From the NCBI GenBank assembly GCA_016756725.1, contig JAESII010000007.1, positions 124,001-188,000 on the forward strand: 64,000 bases of DNA. Direction: 5' to 3'. This stretch comes from Synergistaceae bacterium (GTDB taxonomy: Bacteria > Synergistota > Synergistia > Synergistales > Aminithiophilaceae). This document shows, piece after piece, positions 14,051 to 22,646 of the stretch; the stretch's first letter is position 1; every line of letters begins with the position of its first letter. The notes beneath the pieces were generated by a model. The model saw only the letters and a list, made by a program, of their open reading frames with translations. It searched no databases and had not been told where the DNA came from. The translations under genes and the position numbers were made by a program.

Positions 14051-14668
14051 CTATTCGGACGAAAGAGACTGGACGCGCTTCATCCTGACGAAATCCTCTC
14101 GCTCACTCTCTTCCAGGGCCTCGGAGATCTCGCGCAAGGCGCGGTCCAGAGCGGGCAGGGCCACCTTCTCAAGGGAATTGACGCGCCGCCCCGTCTTGCG
14201 GACCTGCTGGGCCAGCCGGAAGAGGGCGCTTTCCATCTCGGCCAGCTTGACCGTCAGGATCAGGACCTCCCTGAAAGAACGTCTCGCCCGGTCAAGAGCC
14301 CCCGACGTGGCCCAGAAGGAATAAACCGGTCTCGGCTTCACGTCCAGGGGATCGACTTCAGGCACCTCGACGCCCAGGACGGAACGAAGTCGCACGGTGA
14401 GCCCCTCTTCGAGGGGAACGGCCTCGGCCAATTCCTCGACGGCATCGAGCCCCTGGGCCAGGTTGGCCCGCTGAAGATCCCGGTAGGCCTGGGCGAAAAG
14501 GGCCTCCGCCTCGGCAAGAAGGCTTTTGGCCCTCTCTCTCTGCCGTCCGAGCTCCATGAGAAGAATGGTCCGCTTCTGTTCCAGGAGGTCCCTGCCCTTG
14601 CGGGCGAGGCGACGGGAGCGGTTGAGCTTCATGAAATTGCCCCGCGTCGGAGCGGCCTTGATCCGCAC
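14051..14668 (-). CDS. atpD: V/A-type ATP synthase subunit D
   Basis: KAAPTRGNFMKLNRSRRLARKGRDLLEQKRTILLMEL N-terminus diagnostic of V-ATPase D; RVNSLEKVALPAL. Confidence 0.95.
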   Translation of the reverse strand: MRIKAAPTRGNFMKLNRSRRLARKGRDLLEQKRTILLMELGRQRERAKSLLAEAEALFAQAYRDLQRANLAQGLDAVEELAEAVPLEEGLTVRLRSVLGVEVPEVDPLDVKPRPVYSFWATSGALDRARRSFREVLILTVKLAEMESALFRLAQQVRKTGRRVNSLEKVALPALDRALREISEALEESEREDFVRMKRVQSLSSE

Positions 14669-14834
14669 CGGATCACCTCCTTGAGTTTATTCTTCCTTAG
14701 CATGCCACTCCGAGGGCCTTCTGACAAGTTGCCAAAACATTGCCTCAAGCACACATCTGTTTATTCCCCCTTCCACCCCTGTCGAAATCTTCGGCTATAA
14801 TGGGGCATCATTCCAAGGAAGGGAGCGCTCTCCA

Positions 14835-15725
14835 CTGACGACGATCGGCATCGCTCTGGCTCTCACGACGGCCCTCTGCTGGGCCATCGTCCCCCTCATC
14901 TACCGGCGCAACATGACGGGACTCTCCTTCCCTGAAGTCAACGCCGTCCGGTCCTTCGGCTATCTGGGCACGATGATCCTCTTCGTCCTCCTTCAGGGCA
15001 AGGGGGTCACCTTGATGGAGACCTACGCCTTCCTCCTCCTGACGGGCTCGACCCTGCTGGGCAACGTCATCGGCGACGTCCTCTACCTCGCGTCGATCGA
15101 CAAGATCGGCGTTGGCCGCGCCGTCGCCGTCACCAGTACCTATCCCCTCGTCGTGACGGCCCTTTCGGCAATCTGGCTGAAGGAAACCGTCACCGTCCCC
15201 ATCCTCATCGGCACGGTCAGCGTCATCCTGGGGCTGAACCTTCTCCGCAAGGAGACGGGCGGCGGTCCCGAAGGGAATCAGACGAAAAAAGGGTTTTTCC
15301 TCGCCCTCGCCACGGCCCTCTGTTGGGGCATCTCGATCCCCATAACGCGGTGGCTCCTCCTTGACACGGGCCTTTCGTCGATGGACCTCAACTTCTGGCG
15401 GGCCGTCATCTTTCTCCCCTCCGTCTGGATCCTCTGGCTCCTGCGGTGCCGCCTGGGCTACCACAGTCCCCGGCGGGTGGCCCGCCTTCCCCTTCGGACC
15501 TGGCTTGAGCTCAACGCCGCCGGAGCCATCGCCCTCGCCCTGGGCGGAACCTTCCTCGCCTTGGCCCTCCAGCGGGCCCCGGCCTCGGTCGTGACGCCCA
15601 TCACCGCCTCGAGCCCCCTCATCTCGACTCTCCTTGCCATCGTCCTCATGGGAGAAAAATCGACACGACGCCAATGGGCCGGCATCGTCCTCGTCGTCAT
15701 CGGCTCGGCCGTCATCAACGCCTGA
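14835..15725 (+). CDS. DMT-family (EamA) transporter
   Basis: Two EamA repeats; in-frame coding continues upstream of the ATG at 14913 (LTTIGIALALTTALCWAIVPLIYRRN), with aaggaagggag SD about 9 nt before a CTG at 14835; exact start uncertain. Confidence 0.8.
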   Translation: MTTIGIALALTTALCWAIVPLIYRRNMTGLSFPEVNAVRSFGYLGTMILFVLLQGKGVTLMETYAFLLLTGSTLLGNVIGDVLYLASIDKIGVGRAVAVTSTYPLVVTALSAIWLKETVTVPILIGTVSVILGLNLLRKETGGGPEGNQTKKGFFLALATALCWGISIPITRWLLLDTGLSSMDLNFWRAVIFLPSVWILWLLRCRLGYHSPRRVARLPLRTWLELNAAGAIALALGGTFLALALQRAPASVVTPITASSPLISTLLAIVLMGEKSTRRQWAGIVLVVIGSAVINA

Positions 15726-15746
15726 CCGGGAGGGAGAGAAAAAAGC

Positions 15747-16301
15747 ATGACCTTCACCGACCTCGTCCGAACCCGAAGGAGCGTCCGGCGCTACAAACCC
15801 GACGACGTCGCCCCGGCGCTGCTTGACACCTGTCTTGAGGCGGCACGGCTCGCCCCGAGCGCCTGCAACAGCCAGCCCTGGCTCTTTCATGTCGTCCAGG
15901 GCACCCTCAAGAGCGATCTGGCCCGGGCCATGAACAGCGGCCTCTACGGCAAGGGACTGAACGCCTTCATCGACGAGGCCCCCCTGATCGTGGCCGTCGA
16001 GACCCTCCCGAGAGAGCGCCTGGCCCCCAGACTGGCGGGACTGATCCGGAACGTCCGGTACGAGATGCTCGACGTGGCCATCGCCGTCGATCACTTCACC
16101 CTCCAGGCCGCCGAGCTCGGCCTGGGCACCTGCTGGATCGGCTGGTTCAACGAGAAGGCCGTCAAAGAACAGCTGGGGCTTCCGCCGAAAAGCCGCATCG
16201 ACGTCATGCTCACTCTGGGGTGGCCCGATGACCGGGGGGCCCCAAAAAACCGCAAGCCTCTGGGGGCCATCGTCCGCCGTCACGGCACCCCTTCCCCCTG
16301 A
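15747..16301 (+). CDS. Nitroreductase family protein
   Basis: RTRRSVRRYKPDDV, AARLAPSACNSQPW, GLGTCWIGWFNEKAVKEQLGLP. Confidence 0.9.
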   Translation: MTFTDLVRTRRSVRRYKPDDVAPALLDTCLEAARLAPSACNSQPWLFHVVQGTLKSDLARAMNSGLYGKGLNAFIDEAPLIVAVETLPRERLAPRLAGLIRNVRYEMLDVAIAVDHFTLQAAELGLGTCWIGWFNEKAVKEQLGLPPKSRIDVMLTLGWPDDRGAPKNRKPLGAIVRRHGTPSP

Positions 16302-16351
16302 AAGAAAGGAGTCTTAAAATGGACTCACCAAATCATGATGCAGGGGAGGTT

Positions 16352-16827
16352 GTGACGATGGAAGAGGCCATGGACATGAAAAAAGCCCTCAATTACGCCA
16401 TCCAGCCGAGATGGAGGCCGAGGAATTCTACCGGACCTGGGCCACCGAGACGAAGCAGGCCCACATCCGCCGCGAACTGGAGGAACTGGCCCAGTGGGAA
16501 AGCCGCCACCGCGATTCCCTCAAGGTCTACTACGAGGAGCTTTTCGGAGAACCCTTCCGCCGTGAACCCGATCTCGTCGTCGATCCGGCCCTCAAGGTCC
16601 AGGCCGACGAATTCCGCAACCACTACGCCCTCCTCCGCATCGCCTCGACAGCCTACGTCTCGGAGATGCGGGCCGCCGAACTCTACGAGGCCCTCGAAAA
16701 GGCAAGCTCCGGCGACGCAAGGAAGATGTTCGGCGAACTCAAGGAAATGGAGCAGGACCACATGGCCACGGCAAAAAAGCGCTACGTCTCCCTCAGGGAG
16801 GACGTCGTCGGCTTCCGGGCCTTTTGA
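16352..16827 (+). pseudogene. Rubrerythrin/ferritin-like protein, interrupted by a 1-nt frameshift near 16405
   Basis: MTMEEAMDMKKALNYAIQ in one frame continues as AEMEAEEFYRTWATETKQAHIRRELEELAQWESRHRD... in the -1 frame; restoring one g (atccag|gccgag) gives a continuous ORF. Confidence 0.7.
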
Positions 16828-16884
16828 TCCCCTTTCTGCTCCGGGGCGGCCTCACGGCCGCCCCGGTCATTGTCTTTGCCCCTC

Positions 16885-16913
16885 TTGACAGGAGTGGTCA
16901 ATTTAAGTATTTT
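16885..16913 (+). promoter_or_regulatory. Sigma-70-type promoter of the Rrf2 gene
   Basis: TTGACA (16885-16890), 17-nt spacer, TATTTT (16908-16913). Confidence 0.65.
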
Positions 16914-16924
16914 GGTTCCAAAAT
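16909..16924. promoter_or_regulatory. Candidate Rrf2 operator palindrome overlapping the -10
   Basis: ATTTTGG-TT-CCAAAAT inverted repeat, 7-bp arms. Confidence 0.5.
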
Positions 16925-16943
16925 GAAGAAAAGGAGGTGCGCC

Positions 16944-17357
16944 ATGAGCTCCATCATCGCCATTTCCGAGGCGGCATCGCTGGCCCTGCACAGCATGGCA
17001 GCCATCGCCCGGGAAGGAGAGGGCCCCGTCTCCCTGGGACGGATCACGGCCTCGACGGGAATCTCATCGGCACACCTGGCCAAGGTCCTCCAGCGCCTCG
17101 TCAAGGCGGGCCTGCTCCACTCGACCCGGGGTCCCCGGGGCGGCTTCGAACCGGCCCGCCCCATCGGAGAGATCACGCTCCTCGAGGTGTACGAAGCCAT
17201 CGAAGGGCCTCTGGACGACAGGGCCTGCCTTCTGCCCGGCAAGGGCTGCCCTTTCCGGTTCAGCCGCTGCCTTTTCGGCGACCTCATCGCCGAGACGAAC
17301 AAACGCTTTCGGGACTACCTGTCTCAGACGACGATCCAAAGTCTTTTGGAAGATTAG
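16944..17357 (+). CDS. Rrf2-family transcriptional regulator
   Basis: aaggaggt SD then MSSIIAISEAASLALHSMAAIA...ISSAHLAKVLQRLVKAGLLHSTRGPRGGF; Cys triad C-X6-C-X6-C. Confidence 0.9.
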   Translation: MSSIIAISEAASLALHSMAAIAREGEGPVSLGRITASTGISSAHLAKVLQRLVKAGLLHSTRGPRGGFEPARPIGEITLLEVYEAIEGPLDDRACLLPGKGCPFRFSRCLFGDLIAETNKRFRDYLSQTTIQSLLED

Positions 17358-17373
17358 AGGGGGAAAGACGAAG

Positions 17374-18162
17374 ATGGGAAAGAACAAGCAGACGCGTCAG
17401 ATCATCGTCATCGACGAGGGCAAGTGTGACGGCTGCGGGCTCTGTGCCGACGCCTGCCATGAAGGGGCCATCGCCATCATCGACGGCAAGGCCAAGCTGG
17501 TCAGCGAATCCTATTGCGACGGCCTGGGGGACTGCATCGGCGAGTGCCCTCGTGGCGCCATCACTTTCGAGACCCGTGAGGCCGAGGCCTACGACGAAGA
17601 GGCCGTGAAGCGCCACATGGCGACCAAAGACCCCCTGCCCTGCGGCTGCCCCGGAACGGCCACACGCACTCTGGGCTGCCCCGGAACGGCGGCCCGGTCC
17701 TTCGCCTCCAAGGCTCCCGAAACCCCTGCCACCGCCCCGCAAAGCCCTTCAGGCTCCCGGCCATCCCTTCTTCGGAACTGGCCGACCCAGCTCAAGCTGG
17801 TCCCCCTGAACGCCCCCTACCTGGAAGGGGCGAACCTCGTTCTGGCCTCGGACTGCTCGCCCTTCGCCTTCGCCAGCTTCCACGAGACCTTCCTTGCCGG
17901 CGAAAACAAGGTGCTCCTCAACGCCTGTCCCAAGCTCGACGACAGCGACTTCTACCGCCTCAAGCTGACGCAGATGATCGAAGCGGCCCGGCCCCGGTCA
18001 ATCCAGGTGATCCGCATGGAGGTTCCCTGCTGCGGCGGCCTGACAGGAATCGTCGAAGACGCCGTCGCCGTGGCCCGCCAGGACATCACCGTCCGCATCA
18101 CCACCCTCTCCGTGGAAGGACAGATCCTGGACGACGAGTCAGTCAAACATCACTTTTCATAA
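17374..18162 (+). CDS. 4Fe-4S ferredoxin-domain iron-sulfur protein
   Basis: CDGCGLCADACHEGAI and CDGLGDCIGECPRGAI motifs; C-terminal domain with LNACPKLDD and PCCGG. Confidence 0.88.
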   Translation: MGKNKQTRQIIVIDEGKCDGCGLCADACHEGAIAIIDGKAKLVSESYCDGLGDCIGECPRGAITFETREAEAYDEEAVKRHMATKDPLPCGCPGTATRTLGCPGTAARSFASKAPETPATAPQSPSGSRPSLLRNWPTQLKLVPLNAPYLEGANLVLASDCSPFAFASFHETFLAGENKVLLNACPKLDDSDFYRLKLTQMIEAARPRSIQVIRMEVPCCGGLTGIVEDAVAVARQDITVRITTLSVEGQILDDESVKHHFS

Positions 18163-18250
18163 GGATAAAATGCTAAAATTTAAATTGGCATCACTGGAGG
18201 TTTGCCTCCGGACCCTCCTTTAATAGACGAAAGAGAAAGGGGATGAATCG

Positions 18251-19897
18251 ATGTTTTGCTACCAGTGTGAACAGACCGCCAAGGGAACGGGTTGCACCGC
18301 TTTCGGCGTCTGCGGAAAGAGTCCCGAGGTCGCGGACCTGCAGGACCTGCTCATTCATGTCGCCAAGGGAGTTTCCATGTACGCCCACCGGGCCCGCCAG
18401 ATGGGGGTCAAGGACAGGGAGATCGACCTCTATGTCGTCGAGGCCCTCTTCACGACGGTGACGAACGTCAATTTCGACGAAGATCGCCTGGCCGAGCGGA
18501 TTCACCGCGGCGTGGCCCTCCGTGACAAAGCCCGCAAGCTCTACGAGGAGGCCTGCGCAAAAGCCGGCAAGGCCCCGAAAAAGCTGGCCGGACCTGCCGC
18601 CTACGTTCCCGGGGAGTGCAAAGACGACCTGATCCGCCAGGGCGGAGCCGTCACGCCCGAAGCGGGCGCCGAAAAACGGGGCGACGTGGTCCAGGGCCTT
18701 CACGACCTCGTCCTGCTGGGCCTCAAGGGAAGTGCCGCCTATGCCGACCATGCCCAGGTCCTGGGTCAGGAGGACGACGCCGTCTACGCCTTCTTCCATG
18801 AGTTTCTCGACTTCCTGAGCCGTGAGGAGCTGACCGTCGACGACCTTGTCGGCCAGGCCCTGGAGGCAGGCAAGTGGAACATCCGCGTCATGGAGCTCCT
18901 TGACGCCGCCAACACCGGCACCTACGGCCATCCCGTCCCCACGCCGGTCCGCGTGACACCTCTGGCGGGCAAGGCCATCCTCGTCTCAGGCCACGACCTG
19001 AAGGACCTGGAGATTCTTCTCAAGCAGACCGAGGGCAAGGGCATCAACGTCTACACCCACGGCGAGATGCTCCCCTGCCACGGCTATCCGGAACTGAAGA
19101 AATACGCCCATCTGGCCGGCAACTACGGCGGCGCCTGGCAGGACCAGAGGGAGGAGTTCGACGCCTTCCCCGGCGCCATCCTGATGACGACCAACTGCAT
19201 CCAGAAACCGAAGGACTCCTACAAGAGCCGCATCTTCACGACCGGCCTCGTGGCCTGGCCGGGCGTCACCCACATCGGAGAAGAGAAGGACTTCTCTCCC
19301 GTCATCGAGGCCGCCCTCGCCGCCCCGGGCTTCGATAAGGACGAGCCCGAGAAGACGATTCTCGTCGGCTTCGGCCGCAACGCCGTCCTCGGCGCCGCGG
19401 GCAAGGTCGTCGAACTCGTCAAAGCCGGCAAGCTGCGCCACTTCTTCCTTATCGGCGGCTGTGACGGAGCCAAGAGCGGGCGCAACTACTACACCGACTT
19501 CGCCAAGGCCGTTCCCGAGGACTGCGTCATCCTCACCCTGGCCTGCGGCAAGTACCGCTTCAACAAGCTCGACTTCGGCGACATCGAGGGTATTCCCCGT
19601 CTCCTCGACGTGGGCCAGTGCAACGACGCCTTCTCGGCCGTCAAGATCGCCATGGCCCTGGCCGACGTCTTCGAGACCGACGTGAACGGCCTGCCCCTGT
19701 CGCTCATTCTCTCCTGGTACGAGCAGAAGGCCGTCTGCATTCTTCTTTCCCTGCTCTACCTGGGCGTGAAGAACATGCGCCTTGGCCCCAGCCTGCCGGC
19801 CTTCGTGAAGGCTCCCGTCTTCGAGGTGCTCCAGGAGAAGTTCAACCTCCAGCCCATCAGTACCGTCGACGACGATCTCAAGGCCATTCTGGGCTAG
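18251..19897 (+). CDS. hcp: Hydroxylamine reductase / hybrid cluster protein
   Basis: MFCYQCEQTAKGTGCTAFGVCGKSPEVADLQDLL; HGEMLPCHGYPELKKY; TNCIQKP; GGCDGAKSGRNYYTDFA; LACGKYRFN. Confidence 0.98.
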   Translation: MFCYQCEQTAKGTGCTAFGVCGKSPEVADLQDLLIHVAKGVSMYAHRARQMGVKDREIDLYVVEALFTTVTNVNFDEDRLAERIHRGVALRDKARKLYEEACAKAGKAPKKLAGPAAYVPGECKDDLIRQGGAVTPEAGAEKRGDVVQGLHDLVLLGLKGSAAYADHAQVLGQEDDAVYAFFHEFLDFLSREELTVDDLVGQALEAGKWNIRVMELLDAANTGTYGHPVPTPVRVTPLAGKAILVSGHDLKDLEILLKQTEGKGINVYTHGEMLPCHGYPELKKYAHLAGNYGGAWQDQREEFDAFPGAILMTTNCIQKPKDSYKSRIFTTGLVAWPGVTHIGEEKDFSPVIEAALAAPGFDKDEPEKTILVGFGRNAVLGAAGKVVELVKAGKLRHFFLIGGCDGAKSGRNYYTDFAKAVPEDCVILTLACGKYRFNKLDFGDIEGIPRLLDVGQCNDAFSAVKIAMALADVFETDVNGLPLSLILSWYEQKAVCILLSLLYLGVKNMRLGPSLPAFVKAPVFEVLQEKFNLQPISTVDDDLKAILG

Positions 19898-19948
19898 GCC
19901 ATCTCATCGCGACACCCGGCCGAGGTCCGGGGAAAGGAGGCAACAGCC

Positions 19949-20281
19949 ATGGAGAAAAAGACCGCCGTCACCCGAGGTCAGGTCCTTGATCTGAAGGAAG
20001 CCGCCCCGATCCAACCGGACGCCATCGTCAGCCGACTCCTTCTCGAGTCGGAGAGGGGCAACGTGACCCTCTTCTCTTTCGACGAGGGACAGAGGCTGAG
20101 CGAGCACAGCGCTCCCTTCGACGTCCTCGTCCACGTCCTCGATGGCTCCATGGAGATCCGCCTCAAGGACGTTCCCCAGACCCTTTGCGCCGGGGAGGCT
20201 CTGGTCATGCCGGCCGACGTGCCTCACGCGCTGAAGGCGCTGAAACCGACCCGTCTGGTCCTGACCATGATCCGCGCCTAG
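19949..20281 (+). CDS. Cupin-domain protein
   Basis: 110 aa; FSFDEGQRLSEHSAPFDVLVHVLDGSMEIRL...LCAGEALVMPADVPHALKAL. Confidence 0.88.
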   Translation: MEKKTAVTRGQVLDLKEAAPIQPDAIVSRLLLESERGNVTLFSFDEGQRLSEHSAPFDVLVHVLDGSMEIRLKDVPQTLCAGEALVMPADVPHALKALKPTRLVLTMIRA

Positions 20282-20302
20282 ACAAAGACAGACCTTGAAA
20301 AG

Positions 20303-20336
20303 GGCAGGAGGCGGGGAAGAACCCCCGCCTCCTGCC
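20303..20336. terminator. Stable hairpin between the cupin and DUF2156-like genes
   Basis: ggcaggaggcggg-gaagaacc-cccgcctcctgcc; no U-tract downstream, so terminator role uncertain. Confidence 0.4.
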
Positions 20337-20365
20337 GTCGACCGAGCCCGAAAGGAGGAACGGCC

Positions 20366-21247
20366 ATGCCCCTCTCCTTCCGCCCCCTTGCCCTTGCCGA
20401 CGGGCCGGCCCTCACCAGGGCCCTCCGGGAGAGCAGTCAGAAAGCGTCGGACTACACGTTCGTCAACCTCTGGGCCTGGCAGGAAGACCGCCGCTATGAG
20501 GTGGCCTTCGCCGACGGCCTGATCTGGCTTCGCCAGACCGATCCGCAAGAGCGCCTCTGGGCCCCCCTCGGCTCGTGGCAACGGGATGACTGGGAAGAGC
20601 TTCTGACAAAACATTTCCCCCACGGAGCCAGCTTCCACCGCGTTCCCGAAAAGGACGCCCTGATCCTGGCCGACCGCCTGGGCCCGCAGGTCAGCCTCGA
20701 CGAGGAGCGGGACCAGTGGGAGTATCTCTATCTCGTCGAAGAACTGGTCTCGCTCAGGGGCAACCGGTTCCACAAGAAGAAAAACCTCCTCCGCCAGTTC
20801 CTCAGAAGCTACGACTGGCGCTACGCCGAACTGGAGCCGAAATGCCGCAGAGCCCTGCTGGACCTCCAGGAAGAGTGGTGCCGGTGGAAGAACTGCGACG
20901 ACAGCCCCGGGCTGGCCGCAGAAAAGGAGGCCATCACCCGGATCCTTCGCGACTGGGAGCATTTCCCCGGCCTTCTGGGAGGCGCCCTTTTCGTCGACGA
21001 CGTCATGGTGGCCTACACCCTTGCCGAAGAGGTCGGCGATACGGTGGTCATCCATTTCGAGAAGGGACTGGGCGATTACAAGGGCGTCTATCAGGCCATC
21101 AACCAGATCTTCCTCGAGAAGTCGGCAGGGCGCTTCACCTACGTCAACCGCGAACAGGACATGGGCGAAGAGGGACTGAAAAAAGCCAAGATGTCCTACA
21201 ACCCCGTGGACTTCCTTAAAAAACACCGGGTCCTGTGGCGTCCCTGA
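20366..21247 (+). CDS. DUF2156 / phosphatidylglycerol lysyltransferase C-terminal-domain-like protein
   Basis: 293 aa; FRPLALADGPALTRALRESSQKASDYTFVNLWAWQ...KKKNLLRQFLRSYDWRYAEL...HFEKGLGDYKGVYQAINQIF. Confidence 0.75.
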   Translation: MPLSFRPLALADGPALTRALRESSQKASDYTFVNLWAWQEDRRYEVAFADGLIWLRQTDPQERLWAPLGSWQRDDWEELLTKHFPHGASFHRVPEKDALILADRLGPQVSLDEERDQWEYLYLVEELVSLRGNRFHKKKNLLRQFLRSYDWRYAELEPKCRRALLDLQEEWCRWKNCDDSPGLAAEKEAITRILRDWEHFPGLLGGALFVDDVMVAYTLAEEVGDTVVIHFEKGLGDYKGVYQAINQIFLEKSAGRFTYVNREQDMGEEGLKKAKMSYNPVDFLKKHRVLWRP

Positions 21248-21251
21248 CATG

Positions 21252-21284
21252 AAAGGAGGCCTCCCCTCTGGGGAGGCCTCCTTT
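21252..21284. terminator. Intrinsic terminator, 15-bp arms, T-tract
   Basis: aaaggaggcctcccc-tct-ggggaggcctccttttttt between convergent genes. Confidence 0.9.
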
Positions 21285-21297
21285 TTTTGCCCTTCCG

Positions 21298-21789
21298 TCA
21301 GGGCCTGAAGAAAGAGAAGGCACCATAGCTGAGGCCGGCCACCAGGACACCGGCGATGACGTTTCCTGCAAAAATGGCCGGGAAAGCCCAGCGGAAGCGC
21401 ATGTTGAGCAGGGCGGCAATGAGACTGCCGCTCCAGACTCCCGTCCCCGGGAGGGGGATGGCCACGATGAGGACAAGGGCCCAGGCACCATATTTTTCGA
21501 TCTTCTCGCCGTTGCCTCGCAGCGACCGCTCCGTGATCTTTTCGATGAAAGTCCTCAGGAAGCCGACGCGCTTGAGGTGATTGAAGACGGGAACGATGGA
21601 AAGGAGAATGATCGGGACGGGGATCATGCTCCCCAGAAGACTGAGAAAAAGGGAATGAAGGGGCGAAAGCCCCAGCGAAATCCCGACGGGGATGGCTCCC
21701 CGGAGCTCGATGATCGGCGTGGCCGCCGTCAGGAGAACGGCCACTTCAACGGACAGGAAGGTCAGCAACTCGCTTACGTATCTCTCCAC
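21298..21789 (-). CDS. Small multidrug-export-type membrane protein (COG2426-like)
   Basis: GTG start VERYVSELLTFLSVEVAVLLTAATPIIELRGAIPVGISLGLSPLHSLFLSLLGS; PIIELRGAIP motif. Confidence 0.8.
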   Translation of the reverse strand: MERYVSELLTFLSVEVAVLLTAATPIIELRGAIPVGISLGLSPLHSLFLSLLGSMIPVPIILLSIVPVFNHLKRVGFLRTFIEKITERSLRGNGEKIEKYGAWALVLIVAIPLPGTGVWSGSLIAALLNMRFRWAFPAIFAGNVIAGVLVAGLSYGAFSFFRP

Positions 21790-21869
21790 GCTGATTTCAC
21801 CTTTTTCTTCATCGGTCGACGGCAGGAAAGTCCACCCGAGGGTTGGGGCAAAAAGGAGGGGGAACTCGT

Positions 21870-22448
21870 CTAGGCGGGCAGGGACGGGCGCCACTCCTCC
21901 CGAAGAAGGGAAAAGAGCCACTGATCCTGAAAACGCCCCCGGGCCCACTCGTAGTGTCGGAGAGTCCCTTCCAAGGTGAAGCCCATCTTGGCCAGGAAAC
22001 CCCGGGAGAGACGATTCCCGACGGTGACGAAGGCCTCGACGCGGTTCAGATCCATCTCGTGGAATCCGTATTCCAGGGCAGCCGTTAGGGCCTCGCCCAT
22101 GAACCCCTGGCGCCAGTGGCGGGAATCGAGTTCATAGCCGATTTCGGCTCGGCGGTGCTCCCTGGCCCATTTGTGAAAACCGCAGGTGCCGATGACGTCG
22201 CCGTCGGGAAGAAGCGAGACGGCCCATCGGATGCCCTCGCCTTTCGCGAAGAGACCCCGGAGGATCTCGATCATCTCCGCCGAGCGGGCTGGCTCGTCGA
22301 AAGGTTCGGCGACGAGATATTCGACGACGCGGGGATCGGTCCAGACCCGATGAAGCCCTTCGGTCTGGGCCAGATCAAGGGGGCCCAGCCTGAGACGGGC
22401 CGTGGTCCGTTCGGGAAAGGGTCTCTCTTTCGTCTCTTTCGACGCCAT
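21870..22448 (-). CDS. GNAT-family (RimJ/RimL-type) N-acetyltransferase
   Basis: TARLRLGPLDLAQTEGLHRVWTDPRVVEYL...IGTCGFHKWAREHRRAEIGYELDSRHWRQGFMGEAL. Confidence 0.9.
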   Translation of the reverse strand: MASKETKERPFPERTTARLRLGPLDLAQTEGLHRVWTDPRVVEYLVAEPFDEPARSAEMIEILRGLFAKGEGIRWAVSLLPDGDVIGTCGFHKWAREHRRAEIGYELDSRHWRQGFMGEALTAALEYGFHEMDLNRVEAFVTVGNRLSRGFLAKMGFTLEGTLRHYEWARGRFQDQWLFSLLREEWRPSLPA

Positions 22449-22603
22449 CTCTCTCCTCCAGAATAACGTTCCCGCAAAGGGGGGATTTCGGCGGCTGTTC
22501 CGGCCTCTGCCGCCTGGGAAAGGCCACAGCCTCCAGGGCGGAACCTATTATACTGGTTTCGGTCTCTTTCCGCTCTCTACGAAAGACCGGCGGAGACGAA
22601 AAG

Positions 22604-22627
22604 GAGCCCGGCCTCATGGCCGGGCTC
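22604..22627 (-). terminator. Intrinsic terminator downstream of grdB
   Basis: gagcccggcc-tcat-ggccgggctc; followed on the minus strand by ccttttc. Confidence 0.75.
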
Positions 22628-22646
22628 GGAAGGAAAGCGGAGGGGA

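Noticed and set aside
14808-16283. 491-aa minus-strand ORF
   Set aside because: Antisense to the DMT transporter and nitroreductase; low-complexity Gly/Asp/Glu shadow ORF
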